In this document: positions 8,769-18,219 of the stretch, in pieces
Layout of the letters: each line of letters opens with the position of its first letter
Position numbering within the stretch: position 1 is the first letter of the stretch
Assembly: GCF_900086705.1 (NCBI RefSeq)
Contig: NZ_LT575483.1
Span: 559,166 to 623,165, forward strand
DNA: 64,000 nt
Direction of reading: 5' to 3'
Source: Massilibacillus massiliensis
Lineage (GTDB): Bacteria; Bacillota; Negativicutes; FLKF01
Position numbers and translations under genes: made by a program
Notes under the pieces: model-generated
Databases searched by the model: none
Seen by the model: the letters and a program-made list of their open reading frames with translations, nothing else
What the model was told of the DNA's origin: nothing

Positions 8769-10172
8769 CTACACTCGCTTTGCTTTCAAATACTGATCAA
8801 TCGCAACAGCGGCCTTCTTGCCTGCCCCCATAGCCAAAATAACAGTCGCCGCCCCCGTCACAATATCGCCTCCGGCAAAAACACCGGTCTTACTTGTTTC
8901 ACAAGTCTCTTCATCCGCAATTATATTACCTCGCTGCGTTGTTTCAAGACCAGGCGTCGTGGACTGAACCAAAGGATTCGGACCTTGCCCAATCGCCACA
9001 ATAACAGTATCTACAGAAAGTTCAAATTCTGAACCTTCAATTTCGATAGGCCGACGACGCCCAGATGCATCGGGTTCACCAAGTTCCATGCGAACACATT
9101 GTAGCCCCTTCACCCAGCCTTGTTCATCACCTATAACAGCAATCGGATTGTTTAATAATTTAAAATCAATCCCTTCCTCTTTTGCATGATGTACCTCTTC
9201 CAAGCGCGCTGGCAATTCAGCCTCACTGCGACGATATACGATATATACATGCTCCGCGCCAAGACGAAGCGCTGTGCGTGCTGCATCCATCGCTACATTG
9301 CCTCCACCTACAACGGCAACTTGTTTGCCAACATGAATAGGCGTAGCATTTTCAGGAAATTTATAAGCCTTCATTAAATTACAACGCGTTAAAAATTCAT
9401 TCGCAGCATAAACACCATTTAAATTTTCCCCAGGTATTCCAATAAAATGTGGAAGGCCAGCGCCTGTTGCAATAAATACAGCAGAAAACCCTTCTTCCTC
9501 CATCAATTCATCCACGGTAAATAATTTCCCTGCTACTGCATTTACTTCAATTTTCACACCCATTTTGCGCAAATGGTCAATCTCCGTTTTTACAATTTTA
9601 TCTTTAGGTAGCCTAAATTCGGGAATGCCGTAAGATAAAACACCTCCCGCTGTGTGCAGTGCTTCAAAAATAGTGACTTTATACCCCATTTTAGCTAAAT
9701 CCCCAGCTGCTGCAAGCCCTGCTGGACCAGAGCCAATAATCGCTACTTGCTGTGCATCTGCTGCATATACAATTGGTTCAATTTCTTCCCCATTATTCAT
9801 ACAAAAATCCGCAACAAAACGCTCTAATCGCCCAATTGCTACAGATTCACCACGTTTTGTAAGAATACAGTGTTTTTCACACTGTTCTTCCTGTGGACAA
9901 ACTCTTCCACATACTGCCGGTAAGCTATTTACACTTTTTATTTCAGCCAAAGCATCCTCAAACTTACCTTCTTTGATATGGCTGATAAATGCCGGAATAT
10001 CAATTTGTACAGGGCATCCCTGCCGACAAAGCGGTTTTTTACAAGTCAGACAACGTTTCGCTTCTTCAATTGCAGTTTCAGCACTATATCCTAAGGTAAC
10101 TTCGTCAAAATTTTTTGCTCGTATTTTCGGATCTTGTTCCGGCATTGCATGCTTTTTTAATGAGAGTGACAT
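8769..10172 (-). CDS. nfnB: NADH-dependent reduced ferredoxin:NADP+ oxidoreductase, large subunit NfnB (GltD-like)
   Basis: The 467-residue flavoprotein has an N-terminal Fe-S domain (CLTCKKPLCRQGCPVQIDI near 40-60, VCGRVCPQEEQCEKHC near 88-105) followed by two dinucleotide folds: VAIIGSGPAGLAAA for FAD near 143 and VAVVGGGNVAMDAARTALRLGA for NADPH near 285. With NfnA it couples NADP+, NAD+ and ferredoxin by electron bifurcation in the cytoplasm. Length matches NfnB or the GltD-like sulfide dehydrogenase SudA. Adjacency to the NfnA-type subunit favours NfnB over glutamate synthase. It overlaps nfnA by 16 bp, and its AAGGAGGTG site lies inside that gene. Confidence 0.9.
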   Translation of the reverse strand: MSLSLKKHAMPEQDPKIRAKNFDEVTLGYSAETAIEEAKRCLTCKKPLCRQGCPVQIDIPAFISHIKEGKFEDALAEIKSVNSLPAVCGRVCPQEEQCEKHCILTKRGESVAIGRLERFVADFCMNNGEEIEPIVYAADAQQVAIIGSGPAGLAAAGDLAKMGYKVTIFEALHTAGGVLSYGIPEFRLPKDKIVKTEIDHLRKMGVKIEVNAVAGKLFTVDELMEEEGFSAVFIATGAGLPHFIGIPGENLNGVYAANEFLTRCNLMKAYKFPENATPIHVGKQVAVVGGGNVAMDAARTALRLGAEHVYIVYRRSEAELPARLEEVHHAKEEGIDFKLLNNPIAVIGDEQGWVKGLQCVRMELGEPDASGRRRPIEIEGSEFELSVDTVIVAIGQGPNPLVQSTTPGLETTQRGNIIADEETCETSKTGVFAGGDIVTGAATVILAMGAGKKAAVAIDQYLKAKRV

Positions 10173-11020
10173 TGACAGTCACCTCCTTGTTCTTTTCCTT
10201 GGCTTTCACAATGGCAGATATGTTCTGCTTCCTGTCTTTTATACATACGTTGGCGCGCCATAAGTCCAGCAAAATCTACTTTATGTGCATCAAACTCCGG
10301 CCCGTCAACACAAGCAAATTTACTCTCATCACCAACTTGAACCCGACATCCACCACACATGCCTGTACCATCGACCATAATCGGATTTAGACTCACAACG
10401 GTCTTAATTCCGTAAGAGCGCGTTGTTTCAGCAACACTACGCATCATCACAACCGGGCCAATTGCAATAACCGTACTTATCTCCATTCCAGAATCAATGA
10501 GCATTTTTAATTGATCGGTTACAAACCCTTTATGTCCTCTCGATCCATCATCTGTCGTAATATATACTTCATCACTTACTGCATTCATTTCCTCTTCAAG
10601 AATCAGCAGTTCTTCATTTCTCGCTCCCATAATTGAAATCACATGATTTCCAGCTTGTTTCATACCGCGGGCAATCGGATAAATCGGTGCCACACCAATG
10701 CCCCCGCCAATACAAACTATATTTCCCATTTTCTCTATATGCGTTTTCTTTCCTAATGGTCCAACTAAATCTAAAATACAATCCCCTTCGGCAAAACTTC
10801 CAAGTTGTTTTGTGGAAGCACCAACCTCTTGAAATATAATGGTAATCGTACCTTTTTCACGATCAAAGTCTGCAATCGTTAGAGGTACCCTTTCCCCTTC
10901 TTCATCCGTGCGCACAATAACAAATTGACCTGGCTCAGCTTTTTTCGCAATGCGTGCTGCTTCTAATTCAAAAAGTAATACACCCTGCGACAATTCTTTT
11001 TTCTTAAGAATTTTATACAT
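10157..11020 (-). CDS. nfnA: Nfn small subunit NfnA (FAD and [2Fe-2S] protein, sulfide dehydrogenase beta-like)
   Basis: The 287-residue protein has a ferredoxin reductase-type FAD domain (PGQFVIVRT, then VPLTIADFD), an NAD domain (CIGGGIGVAPIYPIARG) and the C-terminal [2Fe-2S] motif GTGMCGGCRVQVGD followed by FACVDGPEFDAH. It is the partner that handles NAD(H) in Nfn. An odd feature is the last 20 residues, rich in Cys and His (HICHCES, then CQCHSH), beyond the usual end of the family; this tail overlaps the nfnB start. ATG follows AGGAGCGTGAAC. SudB of sulfide dehydrogenase is a close alternative name. Confidence 0.9.
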   Translation of the reverse strand: MYKILKKKELSQGVLLFELEAARIAKKAEPGQFVIVRTDEEGERVPLTIADFDREKGTITIIFQEVGASTKQLGSFAEGDCILDLVGPLGKKTHIEKMGNIVCIGGGIGVAPIYPIARGMKQAGNHVISIMGARNEELLILEEEMNAVSDEVYITTDDGSRGHKGFVTDQLKMLIDSGMEISTVIAIGPVVMMRSVAETTRSYGIKTVVSLNPIMVDGTGMCGGCRVQVGDESKFACVDGPEFDAHKVDFAGLMARQRMYKRQEAEHICHCESQGKEQGGDCQCHSH

Positions 11021-11137
11021 TTGTTCACGCTCCTAAAGAAATATAAACTTTACATAGATTGAAATTAAGCTCTCTGTACTTTCAGTAAATTATCCGTGGA
11101 AAATCTTTTCCCCACTCTGTTAGCAAAATAAACTATT

Positions 11138-11205
11138 TATGCCGAACATTTAGAAAATAACAAAATCATTCCACTTATAAACGAGTACGAAGATAGGCTG
11201 CCGAT
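11138..11205. repeat. Direct repeat, copy 2 (upstream of nfnA)
   Basis: The 27-base core 11171-11197 is identical to 8738-8764, and similarity extends leftwards over TTAGAAAATAA. It falls in the nfnA 5' UTR, about 150 bases before the start codon. Confidence 0.85.
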
Positions 11206-11250
11206 TTGTTTGAACTTGAATAACATTCAAGTTTAAACAAATAAATTATA
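11204..11250 (-). promoter_or_regulatory. nfnAB promoter with an 18-bp dyad at the start site
   Basis: On the minus strand a TATAAT (11245-11250) has a TTGTGA about 19 bases upstream. Directly downstream lies a dyad whose arms 11204-11221 and 11225-11242 match over 18 bases with one mismatch and a 3-base spacer. Its position over the predicted start site suits a repressor operator; an RNA hairpin in the leader is the alternative. Confidence 0.5.
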
Positions 11251-11330
11251 TCATAGAATGTACTAAGTTTCACAATAGGATAAATAAATTTTATTTCATT
11301 GACTTAAAATATAAAGTACTTTGTATAAAT

Positions 11331-11366
11331 AAAACGCAAATGGACTGCATCATCCAATTGCGTTTT
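11331..11366 (-). terminator. Terminator after the metF-like gene
   Basis: Arms 11331-11344 and 11353-11366 form a 14-bp stem with one mismatch (AACGCAA/TTGCGTT core). On the minus strand it ends in TTTTATTTAT. It starts 10 bases past the metF stop and closes a long leftward operon. Confidence 0.85.
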
Positions 11367-11376
11367 ATTTTTGATA

Positions 11377-12123
11377 TTATTTACTAAATGCACCCTTTAA
11401 ATACGGCAATAGATTCGTTTTTATTGGCATAAAATAAATATTTGTTTGATTCTTCTTAACAAACTGCATCGCACTTTGCGCGAACGCAATATTCCATTCC
11501 AAAGTCGGTTTAAAATCTTTTGGGAAAATTACATTATTCTTTGTTTCCCAATAATTCACTGACCGCTCAGACATCACTGGTGATACACCCCAATATACTT
11601 CTTTTCCTTCAAGCATTTCCGCATAAATTTCCATATAGCGCAGATCAAAAAAAGGTTGCGTAAAAAATCCCGAAGCGCCGGCCTGCACTTTTCGTTTTAT
11701 ATTGTATTCTTCTTGGCGTAAACTGCTTCGATATTGATCAATCCCAGCATAAATCTTGATATGCGGCAATTCATCACGAAATTTGCGAATTACGTCCGTA
11801 CTTACTGTGGGATATATTTTGCGTCCCATATCCTGCGGTGGATCACCTGTAACAACAAGAACTTCCTGCATATTATTTTCGAGCAAAAAATCTGCCATTG
11901 GCAAAGGTTTATCCAAATCAATATCAATCGCTCTGATATGAGGCATCGCACTATGATAGAATTTTTTTGCAATTTTTGCACCTTCCCAGCTTCGAATATC
12001 ATATCGTAGCAGTTCTGGTACATTAATGACATCAATGCAGTCAAAATTATCTTTCAACAACATTAATTCCTCATGTATCGCTTGTTCATCCCGTGGCACT
12101 AATTCAACAGAAACTCTAGCCAT
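11377..12123 (-). CDS. Methylenetetrahydrofolate reductase family protein (MetF-like)
   Basis: MTHFR reduces 5,10-methylene-THF to 5-methyl-THF with FAD, feeding methionine synthesis or the methyl branch of C1 metabolism. The 248-residue protein has VELVPRDEQAI at the start, the LVVTGDPPQ motif near residue 90 and GASGFFTQPFFD near 150, all typical of the FAD barrel. It is shorter than the roughly 290 residues of E. coli MetF. I use the ATG at 12123 because the GGGGG just upstream can act as ribosome site; the ATG at 12138 has none. The gene is 27 bp from fhs. Electron donor is unknown. Confidence 0.85.
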   Translation of the reverse strand: MARVSVELVPRDEQAIHEELMLLKDNFDCIDVINVPELLRYDIRSWEGAKIAKKFYHSAMPHIRAIDIDLDKPLPMADFLLENNMQEVLVVTGDPPQDMGRKIYPTVSTDVIRKFRDELPHIKIYAGIDQYRSSLRQEEYNIKRKVQAGASGFFTQPFFDLRYMEIYAEMLEGKEVYWGVSPVMSERSVNYWETKNNVIFPKDFKPTLEWNIAFAQSAMQFVKKNQTNIYFMPIKTNLLPYLKGAFSK

Positions 12124-12149
12124 TTTTAACCCCCACATCTAAACAAGAA

Positions 12150-13817
12150 TTAAAACAATCCTGTAATTTTCCCATCATTGGTAATGTCCATTCGCTCAGC
12201 AGCTGGTACTTTAGGCAGCCCCGGCATGGTCAATATATTACCGGTCATTGCAATGATAAACCCGGCTCCAGCAGCTATTTTAATTTCACGCACCGTGATT
12301 TTAAAGTTCGTTGGACGACCAATCTTTGTCTGATCATCCGTAAACGAATATTGCGTTTTTGCCATACAAACCGGCATATCGGTTAAACCAAATTCGGTTA
12401 ATTCTTTGATCATTTTCTTTGCTGTCGGCGTATAGTTAACACCATCCGCTCCATATATTTCCCGGGCTATCGCAGCAATTTTTTCTTCAATGGTTGCCTG
12501 TATATCATATAAAAATTTAAAATTATTTTCTTTTTCAGCAGCGGCAATTGCTTTCTTCGCCAAATCAATACCGCCATTCCCGCCTTTTGCCCATACTTCT
12601 GAAATTGCAACTTCAACGCCCATCGCATTGCAACTCTTTTCAACAAAAGTCAGTTCTTCTTCCGTATCCGTTGGAAATGCATTAATTGCTACCACCGTTG
12701 GCAAACCAAATTTTTGCATATTCTCAATATGTTTTGTTAAATTTGTAAGTCCATCTTCTAAGGCTTGCATATTCACATTTGCAAGATCATTCTTTGCCAT
12801 ACCACCGTGCATTTTTAAAGCACGAACAGTTGCTACGAGCACTACGGCATCTGGTTTTATACCAGCAAATCTACATTTTATATCCAAAAATTTTTCAGCA
12901 CCGAGATCAGCGCCAAAGCCAGCTTCTGTAACTACTACATCCGCTAATTTCAACGCAAATTTTGTAGCCATAATACTGTTGCATCCATGTGCAATATTCG
13001 CAAAAGGTCCGCCATGTACAAATGCTGGAGTTCCCTCTAAAGTCTGCACTAGATTTGGCTTAATTGCATCTTTAAATAATAAGGTCAATGCACCAGTTAC
13101 ATTTAATGCTTGTGCTCGAACAGGCTTTCCATCATATGTATAAGCAACAATAATTTTGCCAATTCGTTCCTTCATATCATCCAAATCTTTTGCCAAGCAA
13201 AGAATTGCCATCATTTCTGATGCTACCGTAATATCAAATCCTGTCTCGCGAGGAATTCCATGTGCCTTTCCGCCCATACCGCATACAATATTACGCAATG
13301 CACGATCATTTAAATCAACAACACGGCGCCAAGTGATGCGGCGACTGTCAATCTGCAATGCATTTCCCTGCTGAAGATGATTGTCTATGACAGCTGCGAG
13401 TAAATTATGTGCAGACGTAATTGCATGGAAATCCCCGGTAAAATGAAGATTGATATCTTCCATTGGAACAACCTGCGCATAACCGCCGCCCGCTGCACCA
13501 CCTTTCATTCCAAAACAAGGTCCAAGCGAAGGTTCTCGTAATGTAACAATAGATTTTTTACCAATTTTACGAAGTGCATCCCCTAACCCGACACTTGTCG
13601 TAGTTTTTCCTTCTCCAGCAGAAGTGGGATTAATCGCACTTACTAAAATCAATTTACCATTTTTATTATTTTTAATTCTCTCCCAAGTATGCAAAGAAAC
13701 TTTGGTTTTATAACGACCATACAATTCCAACTCTTCCTCTGGAATGTCAAGTTGTTCTGCAATTTCTACGATTGGTTGAATAACTGCTTCTTGTGCAATT
13801 TCTACATCACTTTTCAT
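12150..13817 (-). CDS. fhs: Formate-tetrahydrofolate ligase
   Basis: Fhs makes 10-formyl-THF from formate, THF and ATP in the cytoplasm. The 555-residue product has the P-loop-like [15 protein letters not shown] near residue 65, [18 protein letters not shown], and [11 protein letters not shown] near the C-terminus; length is normal. GAGGAGG lies about 12 bases before ATG. It is followed by the metF-like gene and preceded by folD (21-bp gap), so the three enzymes cover formate to methyl-THF. No CO dehydrogenase/acetyl-CoA synthase genes are in the window, so an acetogenic role cannot be claimed. Confidence 0.97.
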   Translation of the reverse strand: MKSDVEIAQEAVIQPIVEIAEQLDIPEEELELYGRYKTKVSLHTWERIKNNKNGKLILVSAINPTSAGEGKTTTSVGLGDALRKIGKKSIVTLREPSLGPCFGMKGGAAGGGYAQVVPMEDINLHFTGDFHAITSAHNLLAAVIDNHLQQGNALQIDSRRITWRRVVDLNDRALRNIVCGMGGKAHGIPRETGFDITVASEMMAILCLAKDLDDMKERIGKIIVAYTYDGKPVRAQALNVTGALTLLFKDAIKPNLVQTLEGTPAFVHGGPFANIAHGCNSIMATKFALKLADVVVTEAGFGADLGAEKFLDIKCRFAGIKPDAVVLVATVRALKMHGGMAKNDLANVNMQALEDGLTNLTKHIENMQKFGLPTVVAINAFPTDTEEELTFVEKSCNAMGVEVAISEVWAKGGNGGIDLAKKAIAAAEKENNFKFLYDIQATIEEKIAAIAREIYGADGVNYTPTAKKMIKELTEFGLTDMPVCMAKTQYSFTDDQTKIGRPTNFKITVREIKIAAGAGFIIAMTGNILTMPGLPKVPAAERMDITNDGKITGLF

Positions 13818-13838
13818 CGCGAATCTGAACCTCCTCTA

Positions 13839-14714
13839 TCAAATAATGCATCGTTTGGTGATTTGAATACGTGCAGCCTTTACAGTATTATGCATAAGCA
13901 TCGCAATGGTAAGCAATCCAACGCCACCAGGAACCGGTGTAAGATAACCGGCAACTTCTTTTACAGTTTCAAAGTCAACATCCCCGGTCAATTTTTTCGG
14001 AGCAATTCGATTAATTCCTACGTCAATTACAACTGCATTGGGCTTTACCATATCAGCCGTTACAAAATTAGGCTTACCAATTGCCACAATCAAAACATCT
14101 GCCTGTTTCGTAATAGTAGACAAATTTTTAGTGCGAGAATGGCACACTGTAACTGTAGCATTACGTGCTAACAATAGATGAAGCATCGGCTTCCCAACAA
14201 TATTGCTCCGACCAATAATTACAGCATGTTTTCCTTCCAGATCAATACCAGCCAACTCCAACATCTTAATACAGCCAAAAGGAGTACAAGGTACAAGATG
14301 CTCTTGCCCAGTTGCTAACTTCCCAACATTAACAGGATGAAAACCATCTACATCCTTATCAGGATCAATTGCGTTTAGAATTTCTGCTTCGTCAGCATGC
14401 ATATGTTCAGGAAGCGGCAATTGCACTAAAATCCCATGAATTTTATCACTTTTATTCAGTTGATCTATTTTCTCCAACAACTGTGTTTTGGTGCTATTCA
14501 CCGGCATTTCAATCACTTCCGAATAAATTCCCACTTCACCACAAGAACGATGCTTATTCGAAACATAGACTTTAGATGCTGGATTTTCTCCAACAATAAC
14601 TACCGCTAACCCCGGTATTAGACCGAATTCATTTTGCAGTTTTGCAACATCTTTCTTTACAGTTTCTTTTATTTCTGCAGCAAACACTTTGCCCTCTAAT
14701 ATCTTCGCTGTCAT
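13839..14714 (-). CDS. folD: Bifunctional methylene-THF dehydrogenase / methenyl-THF cyclohydrolase
   Basis: FolD interconverts 10-formyl-, methenyl- and methylene-THF with NADP(H). The 291-residue protein has the substrate lysine motif YVSNKHRSCGEVGI (K near residue 54), QLPLPEHM, the Rossmann signature IIGRSNIVGKPM and the C-terminal PVPGGVGLLTIAMLM. ATG follows GCGAGG. It lies directly upstream of fhs and 47 bp from the ubiA-like gene, probably in one transcript. Confidence 0.97.
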   Translation of the reverse strand: MTAKILEGKVFAAEIKETVKKDVAKLQNEFGLIPGLAVVIVGENPASKVYVSNKHRSCGEVGIYSEVIEMPVNSTKTQLLEKIDQLNKSDKIHGILVQLPLPEHMHADEAEILNAIDPDKDVDGFHPVNVGKLATGQEHLVPCTPFGCIKMLELAGIDLEGKHAVIIGRSNIVGKPMLHLLLARNATVTVCHSRTKNLSTITKQADVLIVAIGKPNFVTADMVKPNAVVIDVGINRIAPKKLTGDVDFETVKEVAGYLTPVPGGVGLLTIAMLMHNTVKAARIQITKRCII

Positions 14715-14761
14715 AGTTTACCTCGCTTTTATATAAATGATATCACTACATGATTGTAGTA

Positions 14762-15610
14762 TTATAGAACGAGACTTACAAAGGTAAATAAAAAAATGGC
14801 AATTCCCACAATTCCATTACGCATGAAATAAACTTGTGTTACTCTTGACAAGTCTTTTGCACTTACAATTGAATGCTGATAAAAAAGCGTTAACATTGCA
14901 ATCATAACGCCAATATAATAAACAAATTTCAACTGCAAAAGAACACCGACCATCACAAAGCAAATAATACTAATTAGATGCATCCCCTTTGCAATTCGCA
15001 GTGCTCCCTCTACCGTAAATTTCGTCGCCATAGAATTTAATCCATGCTGCTTGTCAAACTCTACATCCTGACAACCATAAATTACATCAAAGCCAGCAAT
15101 CCAGATGCCAACTGCAATACCTAAAAACAAGATAGGTAAAGACACTTCACCCTTGACTGCAACCCAGCCCCCTAAAGGCGCCATTGACAATGCTAATCCA
15201 AGCACCAAATGGCAGCAATACGTAAACCGTTTTGTATATGGATAAATAACAAACGGCAAAACCGCAATAGGTGCGACTTTAACACAAATCGGTGCTAAAT
15301 GTAATGTTGCGACCAAAAATACAATAAAGCTAACTACAATCAAAGCAATTGCTTCCCATGGTTTTACTTCTCCAGTTACCATAGGACGCTTTGTAAATCT
15401 AGGATGAAGTTTGTCATACTTTAAATCTATAAAATTATTTAATGCCATAGCAGCACTGCGTGCCCCAATCATAGCAATTGTAATCCATACAAAATCATGC
15501 CAGCTTGGAATTCCATCCGTTGCTAAAAATGCTCCCATATAAGCAAAAGGTAAAGCAAAAATGGAATGATGCAATGCCATATTATGAACATGTGCTGTTA
15601 ACTTACTCAA
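14762..15610 (-). CDS. UbiA family prenyltransferase (menaquinone pathway, MqnP-like)
   Basis: The 282-residue protein has about 8-9 membrane segments and both UbiA aspartate motifs: NNFIDLKYDKLHPRF near residue 60 and YGCQDVEFDKQHG near 180. It attaches a polyprenyl chain to an aromatic acid at the membrane. Pairing with a UbiD-type decarboxylase and a polyprenyl diphosphate synthase, in an anaerobe, points to menaquinone by the futalosine route rather than ubiquinone. The TTG at 15610 lies 9 bases past GGAAGG; TTG at 15616 is an alternative. It overlaps the upstream gene slightly. Confidence 0.85.
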   Translation of the reverse strand: MSKLTAHVHNMALHHSIFALPFAYMGAFLATDGIPSWHDFVWITIAMIGARSAAMALNNFIDLKYDKLHPRFTKRPMVTGEVKPWEAIALIVVSFIVFLVATLHLAPICVKVAPIAVLPFVIYPYTKRFTYCCHLVLGLALSMAPLGGWVAVKGEVSLPILFLGIAVGIWIAGFDVIYGCQDVEFDKQHGLNSMATKFTVEGALRIAKGMHLISIICFVMVGVLLQLKFVYYIGVMIAMLTLFYQHSIVSAKDLSRVTQVYFMRNGIVGIAIFLFTFVSLVL

Positions 15611-17063
15611 GACCAAGTTCCTTCCATTTGAGATCTACCTGTTTCTTCATATCATCTGACATTACAATTTCGTCCGGCCATTCACGGTGATTCCCTTCTG
15701 ACGGCCAAGTCTTCGTTGCATCAATGCCAACCTTAGTTCCCCAATTCGGCATTGGTGATGAATGATCAAGTACATCAAGCGGTCCATCCACCATTACAAT
15801 ATCACGCCTTGCATCAATATTATTGAATACACGCCACCAAACTTCTTTTGTATCTTGCACGTCCACATGTTCATCCACAATGATGATCATCTTTGTAAAC
15901 ATCATTTGTCCCATGCCCCATACAGCATGCATAACTTTCTTCGCATGTTGTGGGAAAGATTTTTTTATAGAAATCATTGCACAATTATGAAATACGCCCT
16001 CAAGCGGCAAATTCATATCTACAATTTCAGGCATCTGCATTTGTAAAAACGGCAAGAAAATTCGTTCCGTAGCCTTTGCAATATAACAATCTTCCATTGG
16101 CGGCTTACCTACAATCGTCGATGGATAAATCGGATCTTTGCGATGCGTGATACACGTGATATGGAACACAGGATAATCATCCGCTAAAGAATAATAGCCT
16201 GTATGATCGCCAAAAGGGCCTTCCCTTCTTAATTCATCCAACAATACGTAGCCTTCCAATACAATTTCACTGTGTGCCGGTACTTCAACATCTACAGTTT
16301 CACAAGAGATCATTTCAACTGATTTTTTGCGAAGCATTCCAGCAAAAACCATTTCATCTATATCTCGTGGCAATGGTGCCGTTGCAGCATAAGTTAATAC
16401 CGGATCTGTACCTATAGCGACAGCAACTTCGATGCGGTCTTTCCCCATCTCTTTATGCTCACGGAAATTTTCCGCGCCATTTTTATGGATATGCCAATGC
16501 ATCCCTGTTGTCTGTCCATCATATTTTTGCAGACGATACATTCCTACGTTCCGTTTGCCAGTCTTCGGATTTTTAGTAAAGACCAATGGCAATGTAATAA
16601 ATTTTCCACCATCATCCGGCCAACATTTTAAAATAGGAAAATTATCTAAAGAAGGCTTATCTTTAATAATGACTTCTTTACAAGGACCATTTTTCACATA
16701 CTTAGGAAAATTAATTGCGCGTTTTGCCGTAGGAATGATACTGATCAAATCTAATTTATTTTGCAAAGAAATATACGGCAACTTCAAAATCTCTCTTATT
16801 TCATCCGCAATATCATCCACTTTTTCCACGCCAAATGCAATCGCCATGCGTTCCATACTGCCGAAAGCATTCATCAACACAGGCATATCATATCCCTTTA
16901 CATTTTCAAACAACAATGCAACATTTTTATCGCCTGTCATTTTAGACACACGATCTGTTATCTCTGTAATTTCTAATTCACAATCAACAGGAGTCGAAAT
17001 ACGCTTCAACAAACCACGATGATCCAACTCTTCAATAAATTCTCTTAGATCCTTAAAAGCCAC
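15603..17063 (-). CDS. UbiD family decarboxylase (menaquinone pathway, MqnL-like)
   Basis: UbiD enzymes use prenylated FMN to remove the ring carboxyl after prenylation. The 486-residue protein has the family core: LRREGPFGDHTGYYS near residue 285, YPSTIVGKPPMEDC, and GPLDVLDHSSP. Size is typical. GTG start with GAGAGGAG upstream. It is coupled to the ubiA-like gene by a short overlap; no UbiX (prenyl-FMN synthase) gene lies in the window, so that partner must be elsewhere. Confidence 0.88.
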   Translation of the reverse strand: MAFKDLREFIEELDHRGLLKRISTPVDCELEITEITDRVSKMTGDKNVALLFENVKGYDMPVLMNAFGSMERMAIAFGVEKVDDIADEIREILKLPYISLQNKLDLISIIPTAKRAINFPKYVKNGPCKEVIIKDKPSLDNFPILKCWPDDGGKFITLPLVFTKNPKTGKRNVGMYRLQKYDGQTTGMHWHIHKNGAENFREHKEMGKDRIEVAVAIGTDPVLTYAATAPLPRDIDEMVFAGMLRKKSVEMISCETVDVEVPAHSEIVLEGYVLLDELRREGPFGDHTGYYSLADDYPVFHITCITHRKDPIYPSTIVGKPPMEDCYIAKATERIFLPFLQMQMPEIVDMNLPLEGVFHNCAMISIKKSFPQHAKKVMHAVWGMGQMMFTKMIIIVDEHVDVQDTKEVWWRVFNNIDARRDIVMVDGPLDVLDHSSPMPNWGTKVGIDATKTWPSEGNHREWPDEIVMSDDMKKQVDLKWKELGLE

Positions 17064-17083
17064 GCCTAAAGAGCTCCTCTCAA

Positions 17084-17845
17084 CTACTTTTTCAATATAA
17101 ATCTAACAATAATAATACTAATTTCATATAACAAAACAATCGGTACAGCTATCATTGTCTGGGAAAACATGTCCGGTGTCGGCGATATGATAGCACCAAT
17201 TACAAAAGATAGAAAAATAAGCATTCTTCTCTGCTTTCGTAAAAAAACCGAATTTATAATTCCAATTTTCGCTAAAACCATAATGATTAATGGCAATTCG
17301 AAAATAAAACCAAATGGCAATAAAAATGCTACGACAAAATCCAAGTATTTACCTACAGAAAGCAAAGGCTGCAGATCATTGCTTGCAAATCCCAGAAAGA
17401 ATTTAATTCCCGCCGGTAAAACCAAGTAATAAGAAAATAAAATTCCTGCGAAAAACAATACAACTGATACAGGAACAATCGTTCCGACTACGGCTTTTTC
17501 TTTTGGTGTAAGCGCCGGCAGAAAAAATGCCCATACATGATATAAAACAACCGGTAAACTCATTAAAAAACCAGCAAATATCGACACTTTTAAAAAAGTA
17601 AAAAATGCTTCTGCTGGCTGCATATAATATAACTTACCTGCTGGCGCAGTAATAAAATGTACAATCTCTTCTACGAAGAAATAACACAGCAAACTACAAA
17701 TGCCAATCGCAATTAAACAACGAATAATTCTCGTCCTTAATTCATCTAAATGTTTAAGCAAGGACATGTTGCCTTGCGTTTCCTCTTCAATCTGCTTGGG
17801 AGTACGCTCCCCTACATACTCCTCATAGCTTGTCTCTTCTGACAT
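17084..17845 (-). CDS. tatC: Sec-independent protein translocase TatC
   Basis: TatC recognises twin-arginine signal peptides in the inner membrane. The 253-residue protein has six membrane segments, the N-terminal LLKHLDELRTRIIR motif that binds the signal, and FELPLIIMVLAKIG. The ATG at 17845 has GAGG eight bases upstream. It sits with two tatA genes and near two Tat substrates (mfrA at 23282 and the flavoprotein at 59859), which explains its clustering with respiratory genes. Confidence 0.96.
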   Translation of the reverse strand: MSEETSYEEYVGERTPKQIEEETQGNMSLLKHLDELRTRIIRCLIAIGICSLLCYFFVEEIVHFITAPAGKLYYMQPAEAFFTFLKVSIFAGFLMSLPVVLYHVWAFFLPALTPKEKAVVGTIVPVSVVLFFAGILFSYYLVLPAGIKFFLGFASNDLQPLLSVGKYLDFVVAFLLPFGFIFELPLIIMVLAKIGIINSVFLRKQRRMLIFLSFVIGAIISPTPDMFSQTMIAVPIVLLYEISIIIVRFILKK

Positions 17846-17855
17846 CAATCAAACC

Positions 17856-18089
17856 TCACTTTACCTCAGGTTTCGTAGGTTCGCTCTTCACTGCTTCCTC
17901 TTTCGTTTCTGCTTTTGTAACATTTACTGGTGGTGCCTCGCTGCCACTCGTAATCCCTGAAGTAGCTTTTTTAAATTCATTTAAACTCTTTCCTATTGCC
18001 TTTCCTACTTCAGGCAATTTTCCAGGTCCAAATACAACCAACCCTATAATTAAAATTAATACTAACTCAGGCATTCCAATACCAAACAT
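17856..18089 (-). CDS. tatA: Sec-independent protein translocase TatA (copy 1)
   Basis: A 77-residue protein with one N-terminal membrane helix, the [20 protein letters not shown] amphipathic helix and a charged tail; typical TatA, which forms the transport pore with TatC. GGAGGAG precedes ATG. It is 10 bp from tatC. No TatB-type protein is seen, consistent with the minimal TatAC systems of Firmicutes. Confidence 0.95.
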   Translation of the reverse strand: MFGIGMPELVLILIIGLVVFGPGKLPEVGKAIGKSLNEFKKATSGITSGSEAPPVNVTKAETKEEAVKSEPTKPEVK

Positions 18090-18219
18090 ATGAACTCCTC
18101 CATTTTTCTACATTTATTTTTATTATACTATACAAAACTAAAAATACAAAAACATAAATGCATATAATAAGAAATTGCCCTTGTAATAAACAACGACAAT
18201 CTCTCAATTTGCAAATACG

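Larger units (their letters stand above)
11021..11376. other. Promoter region of nfnAB and end of the metF operon
   Basis: No gene is supported. It holds repeat copy 2, an 18-bp dyad with an adjacent -10 element, and the terminator of the metF-like gene, each listed separately. Confidence 0.7.

Noticed and set aside
9652-10263. Plus-strand frame of 203 codons
   Set aside because: It is antisense to nfnB and nfnA, which have full family motifs; no ribosome site or recognisable domain.
12490-13143. Plus-strand frame of 217 codons
   Set aside because: Antisense to fhs, with low-complexity serine/alanine composition typical of a shadow frame.
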